64,000 nucleotides of DNA. Source: Thermodesulfobacteriota bacterium. Its GTDB lineage: Bacteria > Desulfobacterota > Desulfobacteria > Desulfobacterales > Desulfosudaceae. Under the pieces are notes generated by a model that made no database searches, was not told the DNA's origin, and saw only the letters and a program-made list of their open reading frames with translations. The stretch is taken from contig JBFMDX010000006.1 in the NCBI GenBank assembly GCA_040753795.1, forward strand, positions 43,030 through 107,029, read 5' to 3'. The translations under genes were made by a program, and so were the position numbers. Positions 8,250 through 16,439 of the stretch are shown here, piece after piece. Numbering within the stretch: the stretch's first letter is position 1; each line of letters opens with the position of its first letter.

Positions 8250-11200
8250 ATGAAGCTGTTCTTGGCCGGTAGAACCGCATGCTCTTTTTATCTGTCTGTT
8301 TTCTGTTTTATCGTTTGGGTGCTTCCGGCCAATGCCCGTCAGAGTCTTGACGTCGATAACCACTTTTCAAAATATCCGCTCGGAAAACACATCTCCATTT
8401 TTGAGGACAAGAACAACCGCTGCGTTATCAGCGAGATTGTTTCCGCGGATACCGACGGCCAATTCATCCCGAGCACCCGGTCGATACCCTCTTACGGGTT
8501 TTCACAATCCACCTTCTGGGTCCGGTTTGACGCCACCAACATCACCGAGGAGACGCTGCCGCTGATCATCGAAAGCCACTGGCCCCATCATGACCTGATG
8601 GAATTCTACCTCTTCAGCAACGGAAGCCTCATCAAAAAAGAAATTCAGGGTGATCATCTGCCCTTCAACTCCCGGGTACAAAAATATATAAACCCGATAT
8701 TCCCTTTTCAAATGGCTGCCCGGACCAGCTACACCGCTTACCTGAAAATCAAATCAAAAGCATCCATGATACTGGATTTCGTTCTCTGGGAACCCGAAGT
8801 TTTTTCCATTCATGCGATTCACACCCATTCTCTCTTCGGCCTCTATTACGGTGCCGTCCTGATCATGATTCTTTACAATCTGTTCATCTTTTTCGGTATC
8901 CAGGAAAAAATATATTACCTTTATTATGTCTTGTTTATCAGCAGCCTTCTCCTGATCCAGATGTCACTGGACGGCTTTGCTTACGCTTATCTGTGGCCGT
9001 CTCATCCGACCTGGGCCAGTCAATGCGTCAATATTTTCGTTTTCAGCGGGGTATTCTGGGGAACGCTGTTCTGCCAGAAATTCTTAAACACCCGTGCCAA
9101 CGCGCCCCGTCACAATCTGTTACTAAACATCCTGGCCGTCATCTCTTTTACCGGCATCTGGGCGCTGTTTTTTACCGACATTCTGATCGCCGGGATGCTG
9201 GCTTCGTTTACGGGTATTGTCTTTGCCGTATTATCTTTCCTGGCAGGGCTGACCTGCCTGGTCAAAGGTGTCCGGGAAGCCCGTTATTTTTTTTCCGCCT
9301 CCGTTTTCCTTCTGACCGGCATGATTCTTGTCGCCCTTGGATACGCCGGATTCATTGAGAAAAACTTTCTGTCAACCTTTGCCATGCATATCGGCACGAC
9401 CATCCAGGCCCTGCTGCTCTCTTTCGGCCTCGTCGACCGGATCAATAAGCTCAAGCGCGAACACTCCCGGATTCAGGAAGCCAACCTGACCATGCAGAAG
9501 GAGTTTTCCCGTGATCTCCAACGGGAGATTGAACTGAAAACACTCGACCTGAACCGACAGAAAGTCCAGCTCGAACAGGCCAACGCGGAGCTTCAAAAAA
9601 TCAACACCTTGAAATCCAACTTTTTCGCCAACCTCAGCCATGAATTGCGGACCCCGCTGACGCTGATCAGGGGCTGGACCGATTATATTATCAGCGGCGA
9701 ACTCGGCCAGATTCCCGACCGGTTGAAAGAAACCATCCGTAAAATCGACACCCAGAATCTGGCCCTTACGGAAAAAATCAACCACATGCTCAAGCTCTCC
9801 AAGTTTGACGCGGGCATGTCCAAAATCGTGCTTCATCATATTGACATGGAAACCACTGTCGCGGGCATCGTGGCGAACTTCCAGGACCTGGCCACGCACA
9901 AAAACATCGCGCTGAATTTTTCATCCCGGTCCGCGATCGGTTCCGTCCTCATGGACAGGGAAAAACTGACGGACATTCTGAACAATCTGATCCGGAACGC
10001 CTATAAATTCACCGAAAATGGTAAAATAGACGTTATTCTCTCCTCGGACGGTAACAAAATGGCCATTGAGGTCAGAGACACCGGTATCGGCATGAACGAA
10101 GAGACCCTTCAAAAGATCTTCCAGCGCTTTCAACAGGGCGACAATGCCCCGGCCCAACTTTTCGAAGGCACCGGTCTGGGTCTGGCGATTGTAAAGGAAT
10201 CCGTCGACCTGCTGCACGGCACCGTAACGGTAACAAGCGCTGAACGGCAGGGGACCGCTTTTACCGTCCAAATCCCCTTGGACCTTGGTGAACTTGAACC
10301 CGATGCGATTATGGAAAGGCGCCGGCAGGACCGGCGTTCATCTGGCCAGGACAATGGCCCGGAAGACCGGAGAAGGAATTTGAGAAGAGAGGATGATATC
10401 GCCAAAATCAGCGGCGACAATATCATTCAAATTCTGGCCGCGGATGTCAAAACCGGCAACACGGATAAGGTGACGGTGGTCGAGACGGAGAATGCCCGGG
10501 GAAAACTGGTCATCGCCGAGGACAATCTGGCGGTTCAGGCCCTGCTTCAGGCCATCCTGAAAGAATATACCCTTTACCTGGCGCCGAACGGCCAGCTCGC
10601 CTGGGAAACCATCCAGAAAGAGCAGCCGGATCTGATCCTTTCCGACATCATGATGCCGTTGATGGACGGGTATTCCCTGGTTGAGAACATCAAGTCCGAC
10701 AAAAACACGAAAAACATTCCCATTATTCTGATCACTGCCTCCGCCAATAAAACCGACCGGATAAAAGGCCTGCAACTGGGAGCCGATGACTTTCTGACCA
10801 AACCGTTCCACCACCTGGAGCTTAAGGCCCGCGTCAACAACGTCATCAGCCTGCGCAAACTCTACCGGGAAAAACTGCGTTCCGAGCAGCTGGAAATCTT
10901 TCTGATGGTCCTGGCCTCCGCGATTGAGTCAAAAGACAAGTACACCGGCGGCCATGTGGAGCGGGTGGCCAATTACGCCCGCGACCTGGCACAGAAAATG
11001 CGGTTGCCGGAAGACAAGATCAATGAAATTTACCTGGGGACCATTGTCCATGATATCGGCAAAATCGGCATTCGCGACGATGTGCTGAACAAGGCGGGCA
11101 GGCTCACGGAAGATGAACTCCGGCATATTCAGGAGCATCCGGTTATCGGTAAAGAGCTTCTCTCGAAACTGGAGTTGCTGCCTGCCGCCGTCAATATCGC

Positions 11201-11480
11201 CTTTGGCCACCAGGAAAAATGGGACGGGACCGGGTATCCCCGGAAATTGAAAGGCCGGGATATCCCCATCGAGGCGAGAATATCGACGGTGGCCGATTTC
11301 TGGGACGCCATTACGTCCGACCGGCCCTATCGGCGGGCAATCCCGGTCGGTGAGGCAGCGGAAATCATGAGACAGGAAAGAGGCAGGACGTTCGACCCGG
11401 AACTCCTTGACGCGTTCATGGATAATAATGAAAAGCTTTACCTGAAATACTTGGCCACCGGACAAATGCAAAGCGTGTAA
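8250..11480 (+). CDS. 7TMR-DISM hybrid histidine kinase / response regulator / HD-GYP phosphodiesterase
   Basis: 1076 residues. A signal peptide (cleavage near PANA-RQ) precedes an extracytoplasmic 7TMR-DISM sensor domain (about 40-180), seven hydrophobic helices (about 190-400), a coiled linker, and a histidine kinase with H-box LSHELRTPLTLI (His near 463), N-box NNLIRNAYKFT, DTGIGM and GTGLGLAI. A charged linker rich in RRR/DRR leads to a receiver domain (DLILSDIMMPLMDG, phospho-Asp near 798; LTKPF) and a complete HD-GYP domain (IVHDIGKIGIRDD near 930; GHQEKWDGTGYP). The likely role is sensing an external, perhaps carbohydrate-like, ligand and controlling its own cyclic-di-GMP hydrolysis. 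The H, N, G, D and HD-GYP key residues all look intact. Confidence 0.9.
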   Translation: MKLFLAGRTACSFYLSVFCFIVWVLPANARQSLDVDNHFSKYPLGKHISIFEDKNNRCVISEIVSADTDGQFIPSTRSIPSYGFSQSTFWVRFDATNITEETLPLIIESHWPHHDLMEFYLFSNGSLIKKEIQGDHLPFNSRVQKYINPIFPFQMAARTSYTAYLKIKSKASMILDFVLWEPEVFSIHAIHTHSLFGLYYGAVLIMILYNLFIFFGIQEKIYYLYYVLFISSLLLIQMSLDGFAYAYLWPSHPTWASQCVNIFVFSGVFWGTLFCQKFLNTRANAPRHNLLLNILAVISFTGIWALFFTDILIAGMLASFTGIVFAVLSFLAGLTCLVKGVREARYFFSASVFLLTGMILVALGYAGFIEKNFLSTFAMHIGTTIQALLLSFGLVDRINKLKREHSRIQEANLTMQKEFSRDLQREIELKTLDLNRQKVQLEQANAELQKINTLKSNFFANLSHELRTPLTLIRGWTDYIISGELGQIPDRLKETIRKIDTQNLALTEKINHMLKLSKFDAGMSKIVLHHIDMETTVAGIVANFQDLATHKNIALNFSSRSAIGSVLMDREKLTDILNNLIRNAYKFTENGKIDVILSSDGNKMAIEVRDTGIGMNEETLQKIFQRFQQGDNAPAQLFEGTGLGLAIVKESVDLLHGTVTVTSAERQGTAFTVQIPLDLGELEPDAIMERRRQDRRSSGQDNGPEDRRRNLRREDDIAKISGDNIIQILAADVKTGNTDKVTVVETENARGKLVIAEDNLAVQALLQAILKEYTLYLAPNGQLAWETIQKEQPDLILSDIMMPLMDGYSLVENIKSDKNTKNIPIILITASANKTDRIKGLQLGADDFLTKPFHHLELKARVNNVISLRKLYREKLRSEQLEIFLMVLASAIESKDKYTGGHVERVANYARDLAQKMRLPEDKINEIYLGTIVHDIGKIGIRDDVLNKAGRLTEDELRHIQEHPVIGKELLSKLELLPAAVNIAFGHQEKWDGTGYPRKLKGRDIPIEARISTVADFWDAITSDRPYRRAIPVGEAAEIMRQERGRTFDPELLDAFMDNNEKLYLKYLATGQMQSV

Positions 11481-11532
11481 TATTGCCCTTGTACAAGGAT
11501 GGAAGGGGTATAAAAAGGGAGATATTACGAAT

Positions 11533-13233
11533 ATGACCGACCATTTTGAGGAGATCAGAAAAGCCCGGAGAAAAAGTGTTAAACAGACAAGGTGCCGGTT
11601 TGAGAATTCATCCGACAGCTACCCGGTGCATGATCTGTCGGTGAAAGGATTTTCCTTCCTGTGCGAAAAGGGGAAATGCTTTTTTGACAAGAACCTGTCG
11701 CTAAACAACATTGTTTTTCTCGATGCGGAGGGGAAAAAAATCATCGAGGCATCGGGGACCGTGGTCTACGCCAGAAATTTCGACAACGTCAACATGAAAG
11801 TCGGCGCCTCTTTTGTGACCAACAAAGTCGTGCATTCCCTTCTGGGGAGAATAAGAGCCTCCCGTTATATGCCGACCATCCAGATGAACGCCTTTATCCG
11901 GGATATGGAAACCACCTCCGGTGAAACCATCAGCGGACTGGTGGCCGACTATACCCCGTCGTCCATCCGGCTGACGTTCCCGTACGAACGGCCTGACGGC
12001 ATGAGCCCGGGAGACAGAGTCCATCTGGTGATCGAGTCCCTCGGGAATGTCCTGCTGGACGACACTGCCCATGTCATTCGGAAAAAGCAAGACGGGACCG
12101 AACTGATTCTTCAATTCTCAAAAAAATTTCTTGACGTGCCCTATATTGAAAATATCTCGGAAACCGTTAAAGACCGGGAAGAAGCGCAGACCTGGCTCGA
12201 AGCATTGAGACAGTACGACGATGTTTCCGACGACTTCAAGGCCCTGATATCAGACTGGCGGATGTATATGGCACGCCTGAGGCAGCGGCTTGACGCCGAA
12301 AGCGTCAAAAAAAGGTACCGGGAAACCGAGGAACAGATCTTTTTCTTAAAAGAAATCGAACCATTCGTGAAGCAGGATATGTTCACCTTCATCCAGCGGC
12401 TGAATGCCATAACCGATCCCCTGGACAGAAAGCAGAGCCTCCTTTTTAAACAGTATTTCCGGGAAAACATGGAGCCCTTTTTGCGGACCTCTCCGTTTGT
12501 GGCCTCCGTTATTGATAAAGACAGGGGATATGCCGGTAACTTTGAAATCATCAAACAGTTTTTCGATGACCCCTACAAGGGGGACACGCTTTTCGGAAAA
12601 ATGATCAACCGGCTGGCCTTGAGCCTGGATGCCGTTACCGCCCACCAGGACCGGATCAATTTCCTTTACGACACCATTGTGACCATGTATCAGGAAAGCA
12701 GAGGCCCGTTTTCTCTTTTTGCCCTGGGCTCCGGGCCGGGCGAGGAAATCTTGAGATTCGTGGAGCAGACGGATTTTACTCCCGAGAAACCGGTCCGGGC
12801 CGCCCTGCTTGACATGGATGCGTTCGCGCTGGTCGACTTTAAAGACCACCTTCAGTATCTGGACGTGAGCCACCTTGACCTGGTCACGATCAACCGCAAT
12901 CTCCTGAACATCCTGGTGGGCCGGGATAAGGACCCCGTCGACGCCAAATACGCGCTCACCTACTGCGCCGGCATGTTCGATTATTTTTCTAAAAAGGTCT
13001 GCAAGCGGATCATCCGCTACATGATGGGGCACACCGATCCGGGAGGCGTCATCATCGTCACCAACGTCCACAGGAACTGCTTCGCCAGAGCGTTTATGGA
13101 TTACGGCGGCGAATGGGAGTTGATTCTCCGGGACGAGGCGGACATGATTGACATGGTGCCGGAAGGGTATTCGCATGATATCTTCCGCGATGAAAAAGGC
13201 GCCAATATCTACCTGAAAATATATATGCCGTAA
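11533..13233 (+). CDS. PilZ-like domain protein fused to a PhcB-type SAM-dependent methyltransferase
   Basis: 566 residues. The N-terminus (about 1-215) looks like two PilZ/YcgR-like beta-barrels: RKARRKSVKQTRCRF resembles a PilZ RxxxR start, with VHDLSVKGF like D-SxxG, and a second barrel contains SGLVADYTPSSIRLTF. The C-terminal half matches methyltransferases annotated as 'extracellular factor 3-hydroxypalmitic acid methyl ester biosynthesis' proteins: DKDRGYAGNFEIIKQFF, SLFALGSGPGEEILRF (SAM glycine loop) and a late TYCAGMFDYF. It begins 52 bp after the HD-GYP gene, so cyclic-di-GMP control of lipid-methyl-ester signalling is attractive but inferred. The ribosome site is GGGAG. Confidence 0.7.
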   Translation: MTDHFEEIRKARRKSVKQTRCRFENSSDSYPVHDLSVKGFSFLCEKGKCFFDKNLSLNNIVFLDAEGKKIIEASGTVVYARNFDNVNMKVGASFVTNKVVHSLLGRIRASRYMPTIQMNAFIRDMETTSGETISGLVADYTPSSIRLTFPYERPDGMSPGDRVHLVIESLGNVLLDDTAHVIRKKQDGTELILQFSKKFLDVPYIENISETVKDREEAQTWLEALRQYDDVSDDFKALISDWRMYMARLRQRLDAESVKKRYRETEEQIFFLKEIEPFVKQDMFTFIQRLNAITDPLDRKQSLLFKQYFRENMEPFLRTSPFVASVIDKDRGYAGNFEIIKQFFDDPYKGDTLFGKMINRLALSLDAVTAHQDRINFLYDTIVTMYQESRGPFSLFALGSGPGEEILRFVEQTDFTPEKPVRAALLDMDAFALVDFKDHLQYLDVSHLDLVTINRNLLNILVGRDKDPVDAKYALTYCAGMFDYFSKKVCKRIIRYMMGHTDPGGVIIVTNVHRNCFARAFMDYGGEWELILRDEADMIDMVPEGYSHDIFRDEKGANIYLKIYMP

Positions 13234-13254
13234 CACGATGGGAGGAGAGGAATC

Positions 13255-14181
13255 ATGAGACTGTTAACGCGATCGGATTTTGACGGTCTGGGATGTGCGG
13301 TATTGTTGAAGGAAGTAGGTGTTATCGACGACATCAAATTTGTTCATCCCAAGGATGTTCAGGACGGGAAAGTCGCGGTTAATGAAAACGATGTACTGGC
13401 CAACGTCCCCTATGTCAAGGGTTGCGGGCTCTGGTTTGACCATCACTCCAGCGAAAGCGAACGCAAGGAGTACGGTGAGTTTAAAGGTGCCTGCGATCCA
13501 TCCGCCCCCAGCGCCGCCAGGGTGATCTATGAGTATTACGGCGGCGCGATAAAATTCTCCAGCATCCATTTTACGGAGCTGGTCAACGCCGTTGACAAGG
13601 CCGATACCGCCGACTTTACGGTCGATGAAATTTTAGAACCCAGGGGATGGTGCCTGCTTTCTTTTATCATGGACCCCCGTACCGGACTCGGCCGTTACAA
13701 GGACTACCGGATAAGTAATTATCAGTTGATGATGGAACTGATTGACCACTGCCGGTCCAGGACCATAGATGAAATCCTGGCCCTGGAAGATGTCCAGCAG
13801 AGAATCCGCCGGTATTTCAAGCAGGAAGAACAGTTCCAGGAGATGTTAAAAGACACGGCGGTCATTCGTGAAAACGTCGTCGTGGCCGATCTCCGGGATC
13901 AGGATGAAATTTATACAGGCAATCGCTTTATCCTTTACGCCTGGTTCCCGGACCAGAACATTTCCGTGCAGATCATGTGGGGACTGAATAAACAGAACGT
14001 GGTGGTGACCTGCGGCCACAGCATCATCAATCGGACCTGCAAAACGGATGTGGGCTCCCTGATGCTCAAGTACGGCGGCGGCGGCCATCACAAAGTCGGC
14101 ACCTGCCAGCTTCCCATCGACAGCGCCGACAGGTCCATTGAGGAAATCATTTCCCGGATAATCGCTGATAACAAAATTTGA
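13255..14181 (+). CDS. DHH-family phosphoesterase
   Basis: 308 residues. LTRSDFDGLGCA near the N-terminus and LWFDHHSSE near residue 62 are the metal-binding motifs of the DHH superfamily, which includes nanoRNases, c-di-AMP/pApA phosphodiesterases and exopolyphosphatases. The C-terminal MLKYGGGGHHKVGTC matches the DHHA1 substrate-binding GGGH motif. It is therefore a complete cytoplasmic phosphodiesterase, but which nucleotide it cuts cannot be told. The Shine-Dalgarno GGGAGGAG lies just ahead of the ATG, 22 bp after the methyltransferase gene. Confidence 0.85.
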   Translation: MRLLTRSDFDGLGCAVLLKEVGVIDDIKFVHPKDVQDGKVAVNENDVLANVPYVKGCGLWFDHHSSESERKEYGEFKGACDPSAPSAARVIYEYYGGAIKFSSIHFTELVNAVDKADTADFTVDEILEPRGWCLLSFIMDPRTGLGRYKDYRISNYQLMMELIDHCRSRTIDEILALEDVQQRIRRYFKQEEQFQEMLKDTAVIRENVVVADLRDQDEIYTGNRFILYAWFPDQNISVQIMWGLNKQNVVVTCGHSIINRTCKTDVGSLMLKYGGGGHHKVGTCQLPIDSADRSIEEIISRIIADNKI

Positions 14182-14197
14182 GCACAGGAAAAACTCC

Positions 14198-14995
14198 ATG
14201 GCCCTCACGGCGTCAGCCATTTTCAGGGATATCGAACAAATCAGAAACCTTGCGCCCCTGATCCACAACATCACCAACTACGTGGTCATGAACACCACGG
14301 CCAACGCGCTTCTGGCCATCGGCGCCTCGCCGGTCATGGCTCATGGGCTGCCGGAAGTGGCGGACATGGCCGGAATCGCCGCTGCCCTGGTCATCAACAT
14401 CGGTACCTTAAGCGACACCTGGATAGAGGCCATGTTCCGGGCGGCCAGTAAAGCCGGCTTCCGGGGAATCCCCATCGTTCTGGATCCGGTAGGGGCGGGC
14501 GCCACGCCGTACCGGACGCGGACGGCCGGAGATTTGCTGCGAAAGGCCAGGCCTTCCATCATTCGGGGGAATGGATCGGAGATCCTGGCCCTGTGCGAGG
14601 CGGGCGCGGCTACCAGGGGCGTCGACAGCACCAGCTCATCTGACCAGGCCGTTCATGCGGCTCAGCGCCTGGCCCATCAGTTTTCCTGCGTGGTCTGCGT
14701 CACCGGCGCCGTTGATTATATCGTGTCCGACCGGGCCGTCATCAAAGTCAACAACGGCCATCCCCTGATGCCGCGGGTAACAGGCCTGGGGTGCTCGGCC
14801 TCGGCCCTCTGCGGGGCCTTTGCCGCGGTCAACCCCGACTATGGCATGGCCGCGGCCCATGCCATGGCCGTCATGGGAATTGCCGGGGAAATGGCCGCAG
14901 AGACCTCTCCGGGCCCGGGCAGTTTTCAGGTCAACTTCATTGATGCCCTCTACCGGATCGGGCAACCCGACATTGAACAGCGGCTGAAAGCATGA
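14198..14995 (+). CDS. thiM: Hydroxyethylthiazole kinase
   Basis: 265 residues, the usual ThiM length. LIHNITNYVVMNTTANALLAIG is characteristic of the thiazole-binding N-terminus, IPIVLDPVGAGAT and SIIRGNGSEILAL of the ribokinase-like core, and VTGLGCSASALCGAFAA holds the catalytic anion-hole GCxxSA/AxxG region. The enzyme phosphorylates 4-methyl-5-(2-hydroxyethyl)thiazole to salvage the thiazole half of thiamine. No other thiamine genes are adjacent and no THI-box structure is visible upstream; it begins 16 bp after the DHH gene and probably shares its transcript. Confidence 0.93.
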   Translation: MALTASAIFRDIEQIRNLAPLIHNITNYVVMNTTANALLAIGASPVMAHGLPEVADMAGIAAALVINIGTLSDTWIEAMFRAASKAGFRGIPIVLDPVGAGATPYRTRTAGDLLRKARPSIIRGNGSEILALCEAGAATRGVDSTSSSDQAVHAAQRLAHQFSCVVCVTGAVDYIVSDRAVIKVNNGHPLMPRVTGLGCSASALCGAFAAVNPDYGMAAAHAMAVMGIAGEMAAETSPGPGSFQVNFIDALYRIGQPDIEQRLKA

Positions 14996-15022
14996 ACGTG
15001 GGCCATGGACGTCATTAGCCGC

Positions 15023-16027
15023 CTATAGCACGGTGATGGTGTTCTTGCCCCTGTCCTTGCTGCTGTAAAGGGCGTTGTCGGCCAGTTGCAGCAGGCCTTT
15101 CTGGTCCGGGGCGTCTTGAGGGTAACTGGCAATACCGAAGCTGGCGCTGATACCGATGTCAAGGCCCTCCTCCCGCAGAAAAACCGTGTTGCCGAAGGTC
15201 TCCCTTATCCGCTTCACCTTGACAAAAGCAGCCGTTTTGTCCTGTTCCGGAAGGATGATGACAAACTCATCGCCCCCGTAATGAATCAGCCGGTCCTGCG
15301 GATCCATGCCGGCGACCAGAGTGGCGGCCACCTCTTTTAGCATTTTACTGCCAAGCTGATGCCCGTGCCTGTCCACCACCGCCTTGAAGTCATCCAGGTC
15401 CAGAAATACCAGGGAAACCTCACGTCCGTCGCCGATCGCCCGGGCCAGATAGTCATGCATGAAACGGGTGTTGTAACAGCCGGTAACATCGTCGGTAATC
15501 ACCAGACGATTGATTTCCTCGTAAACGCGGGCATTGACGATGCCGATGGCGGTAAAATCCGCCAGGATCGACAGGATCGGCTGAAAGTCATCCTCAAAAA
15601 GGGAAGTATCCTGGGGATTGATCACCTCCAGAACACCGATAACACGATCATGAACTTTTAACGGCACACAGATAACCGATTCGGTTTTAAATCCCGTCAG
15701 GGCGTCGATGTGGGGATTGAAGCGGGGGTCTCTGTTGACACGGTCCCGCACGAAAATAGGCTCGCCGGTCAGCGCCACCCTGCCGGCGATACCCTCCCCC
15801 AGCCTAATCCGATGATCCTTTATCAGGTCCCGGTCCAGGCCCATGACCAGGGCAAAGGTCAGTTCTCCCCTTTCATGATCAAGAAGATATAAGGTCCAGT
15901 TGCTGGCTTGAATCAGCTCGCTGATCCGTTTAAGGATAACGGTGGTAATCTGCTCCATGTTCGCGGCCGAGGTGACGGCCTTGCCGATTTCGACACAGTT
16001 CATCAACTGGCGGGCATAAGAAGACAT
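15023..16027 (-). CDS. GAF-domain diguanylate cyclase
   Basis: 334 residues. A GAF domain (about 20-165) contains GEGIAGRVALTGEPIFVRD and VICVPLKVHDRVIGVLEVIN. A GGDEF domain follows with FLDLDDFKAVVDRHGHQLG (metal Asp residues) and an intact IHYGGDEFVIIL active site. The RxxD inhibitory site normally ending six residues before GGDEF reads DPQD here, so product inhibition through the canonical I-site is probably missing. No signal peptide or membrane helix is seen. It converges with thiM and is the second cyclic-di-GMP enzyme in this region. Confidence 0.92.
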   Translation of the reverse strand: MSSYARQLMNCVEIGKAVTSAANMEQITTVILKRISELIQASNWTLYLLDHERGELTFALVMGLDRDLIKDHRIRLGEGIAGRVALTGEPIFVRDRVNRDPRFNPHIDALTGFKTESVICVPLKVHDRVIGVLEVINPQDTSLFEDDFQPILSILADFTAIGIVNARVYEEINRLVITDDVTGCYNTRFMHDYLARAIGDGREVSLVFLDLDDFKAVVDRHGHQLGSKMLKEVAATLVAGMDPQDRLIHYGGDEFVIILPEQDKTAAFVKVKRIRETFGNTVFLREEGLDIGISASFGIASYPQDAPDQKGLLQLADNALYSSKDRGKNTITVL

Positions 16028-16237
16028 CTGATACGGCTCCGGGCAAGCGGTTGCCTTAAGGGAAACCTACAACGTTATTCTTTCCGCTTATCACATTTTC
16101 CAGTGGTTTTCAAACCCTATCCTGGTTTGGTTCTGGCTTTCCGCGGATCCGTGCAATAACCATCATGGCCTGGGCCATATCAGGGGCACCGAACGGCGGA
16201 TCACGATTCACCCCGATTCACCTCGGACGGTCTGGTG

Positions 16238-16396
16238 TCAGGGTTGCGCATAAAGGAATGGCGCAATGCCCTGGGACTGGGAAAAAAGCGCCACCATGCC
16301 GACCAGCAATACGATAATGGCAATCGGTATCAACCAGAGTTTTTTGTTTTTCCCCAGGTAATCAAAGAACTCCCTGACCAGATTCGCCGGTGTCAT
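16238..16396 (-). CDS. DUF5989 small membrane protein
   Basis: 52 residues from the ATG at 16396, preceded by AAAGGAGG. A charged N-terminus (VREFFDYLGKNKKLW) leads into one transmembrane helix (LIPIAIIVLLVGMVALF) and the conserved tail GIAPFLYAQP, as in DUF5989 proteins, which usually sit beside SGNH hydrolases, SxtJ-like proteins and carbamoyltransferases in surface glycan clusters. A longer reading from 16525 would overlap the upstream SGNH gene and lacks support. It lies 43 bp downstream of that gene and is probably co-transcribed. Confidence 0.75.
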   Translation of the reverse strand: MTPANLVREFFDYLGKNKKLWLIPIAIIVLLVGMVALFSQSQGIAPFLYAQP

Positions 16397-16439
16397 TTCA
16401 GCCTCCTTTGGATATGCTCGTGGGCATGAATAGAACGCC

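Noticed and set aside
14182..14197. THI-box (TPP) riboswitch ahead of thiM
   Set aside because: Only 16 bp separate thiM from the upstream gene, and the end of that gene shows no THI-box sequence.
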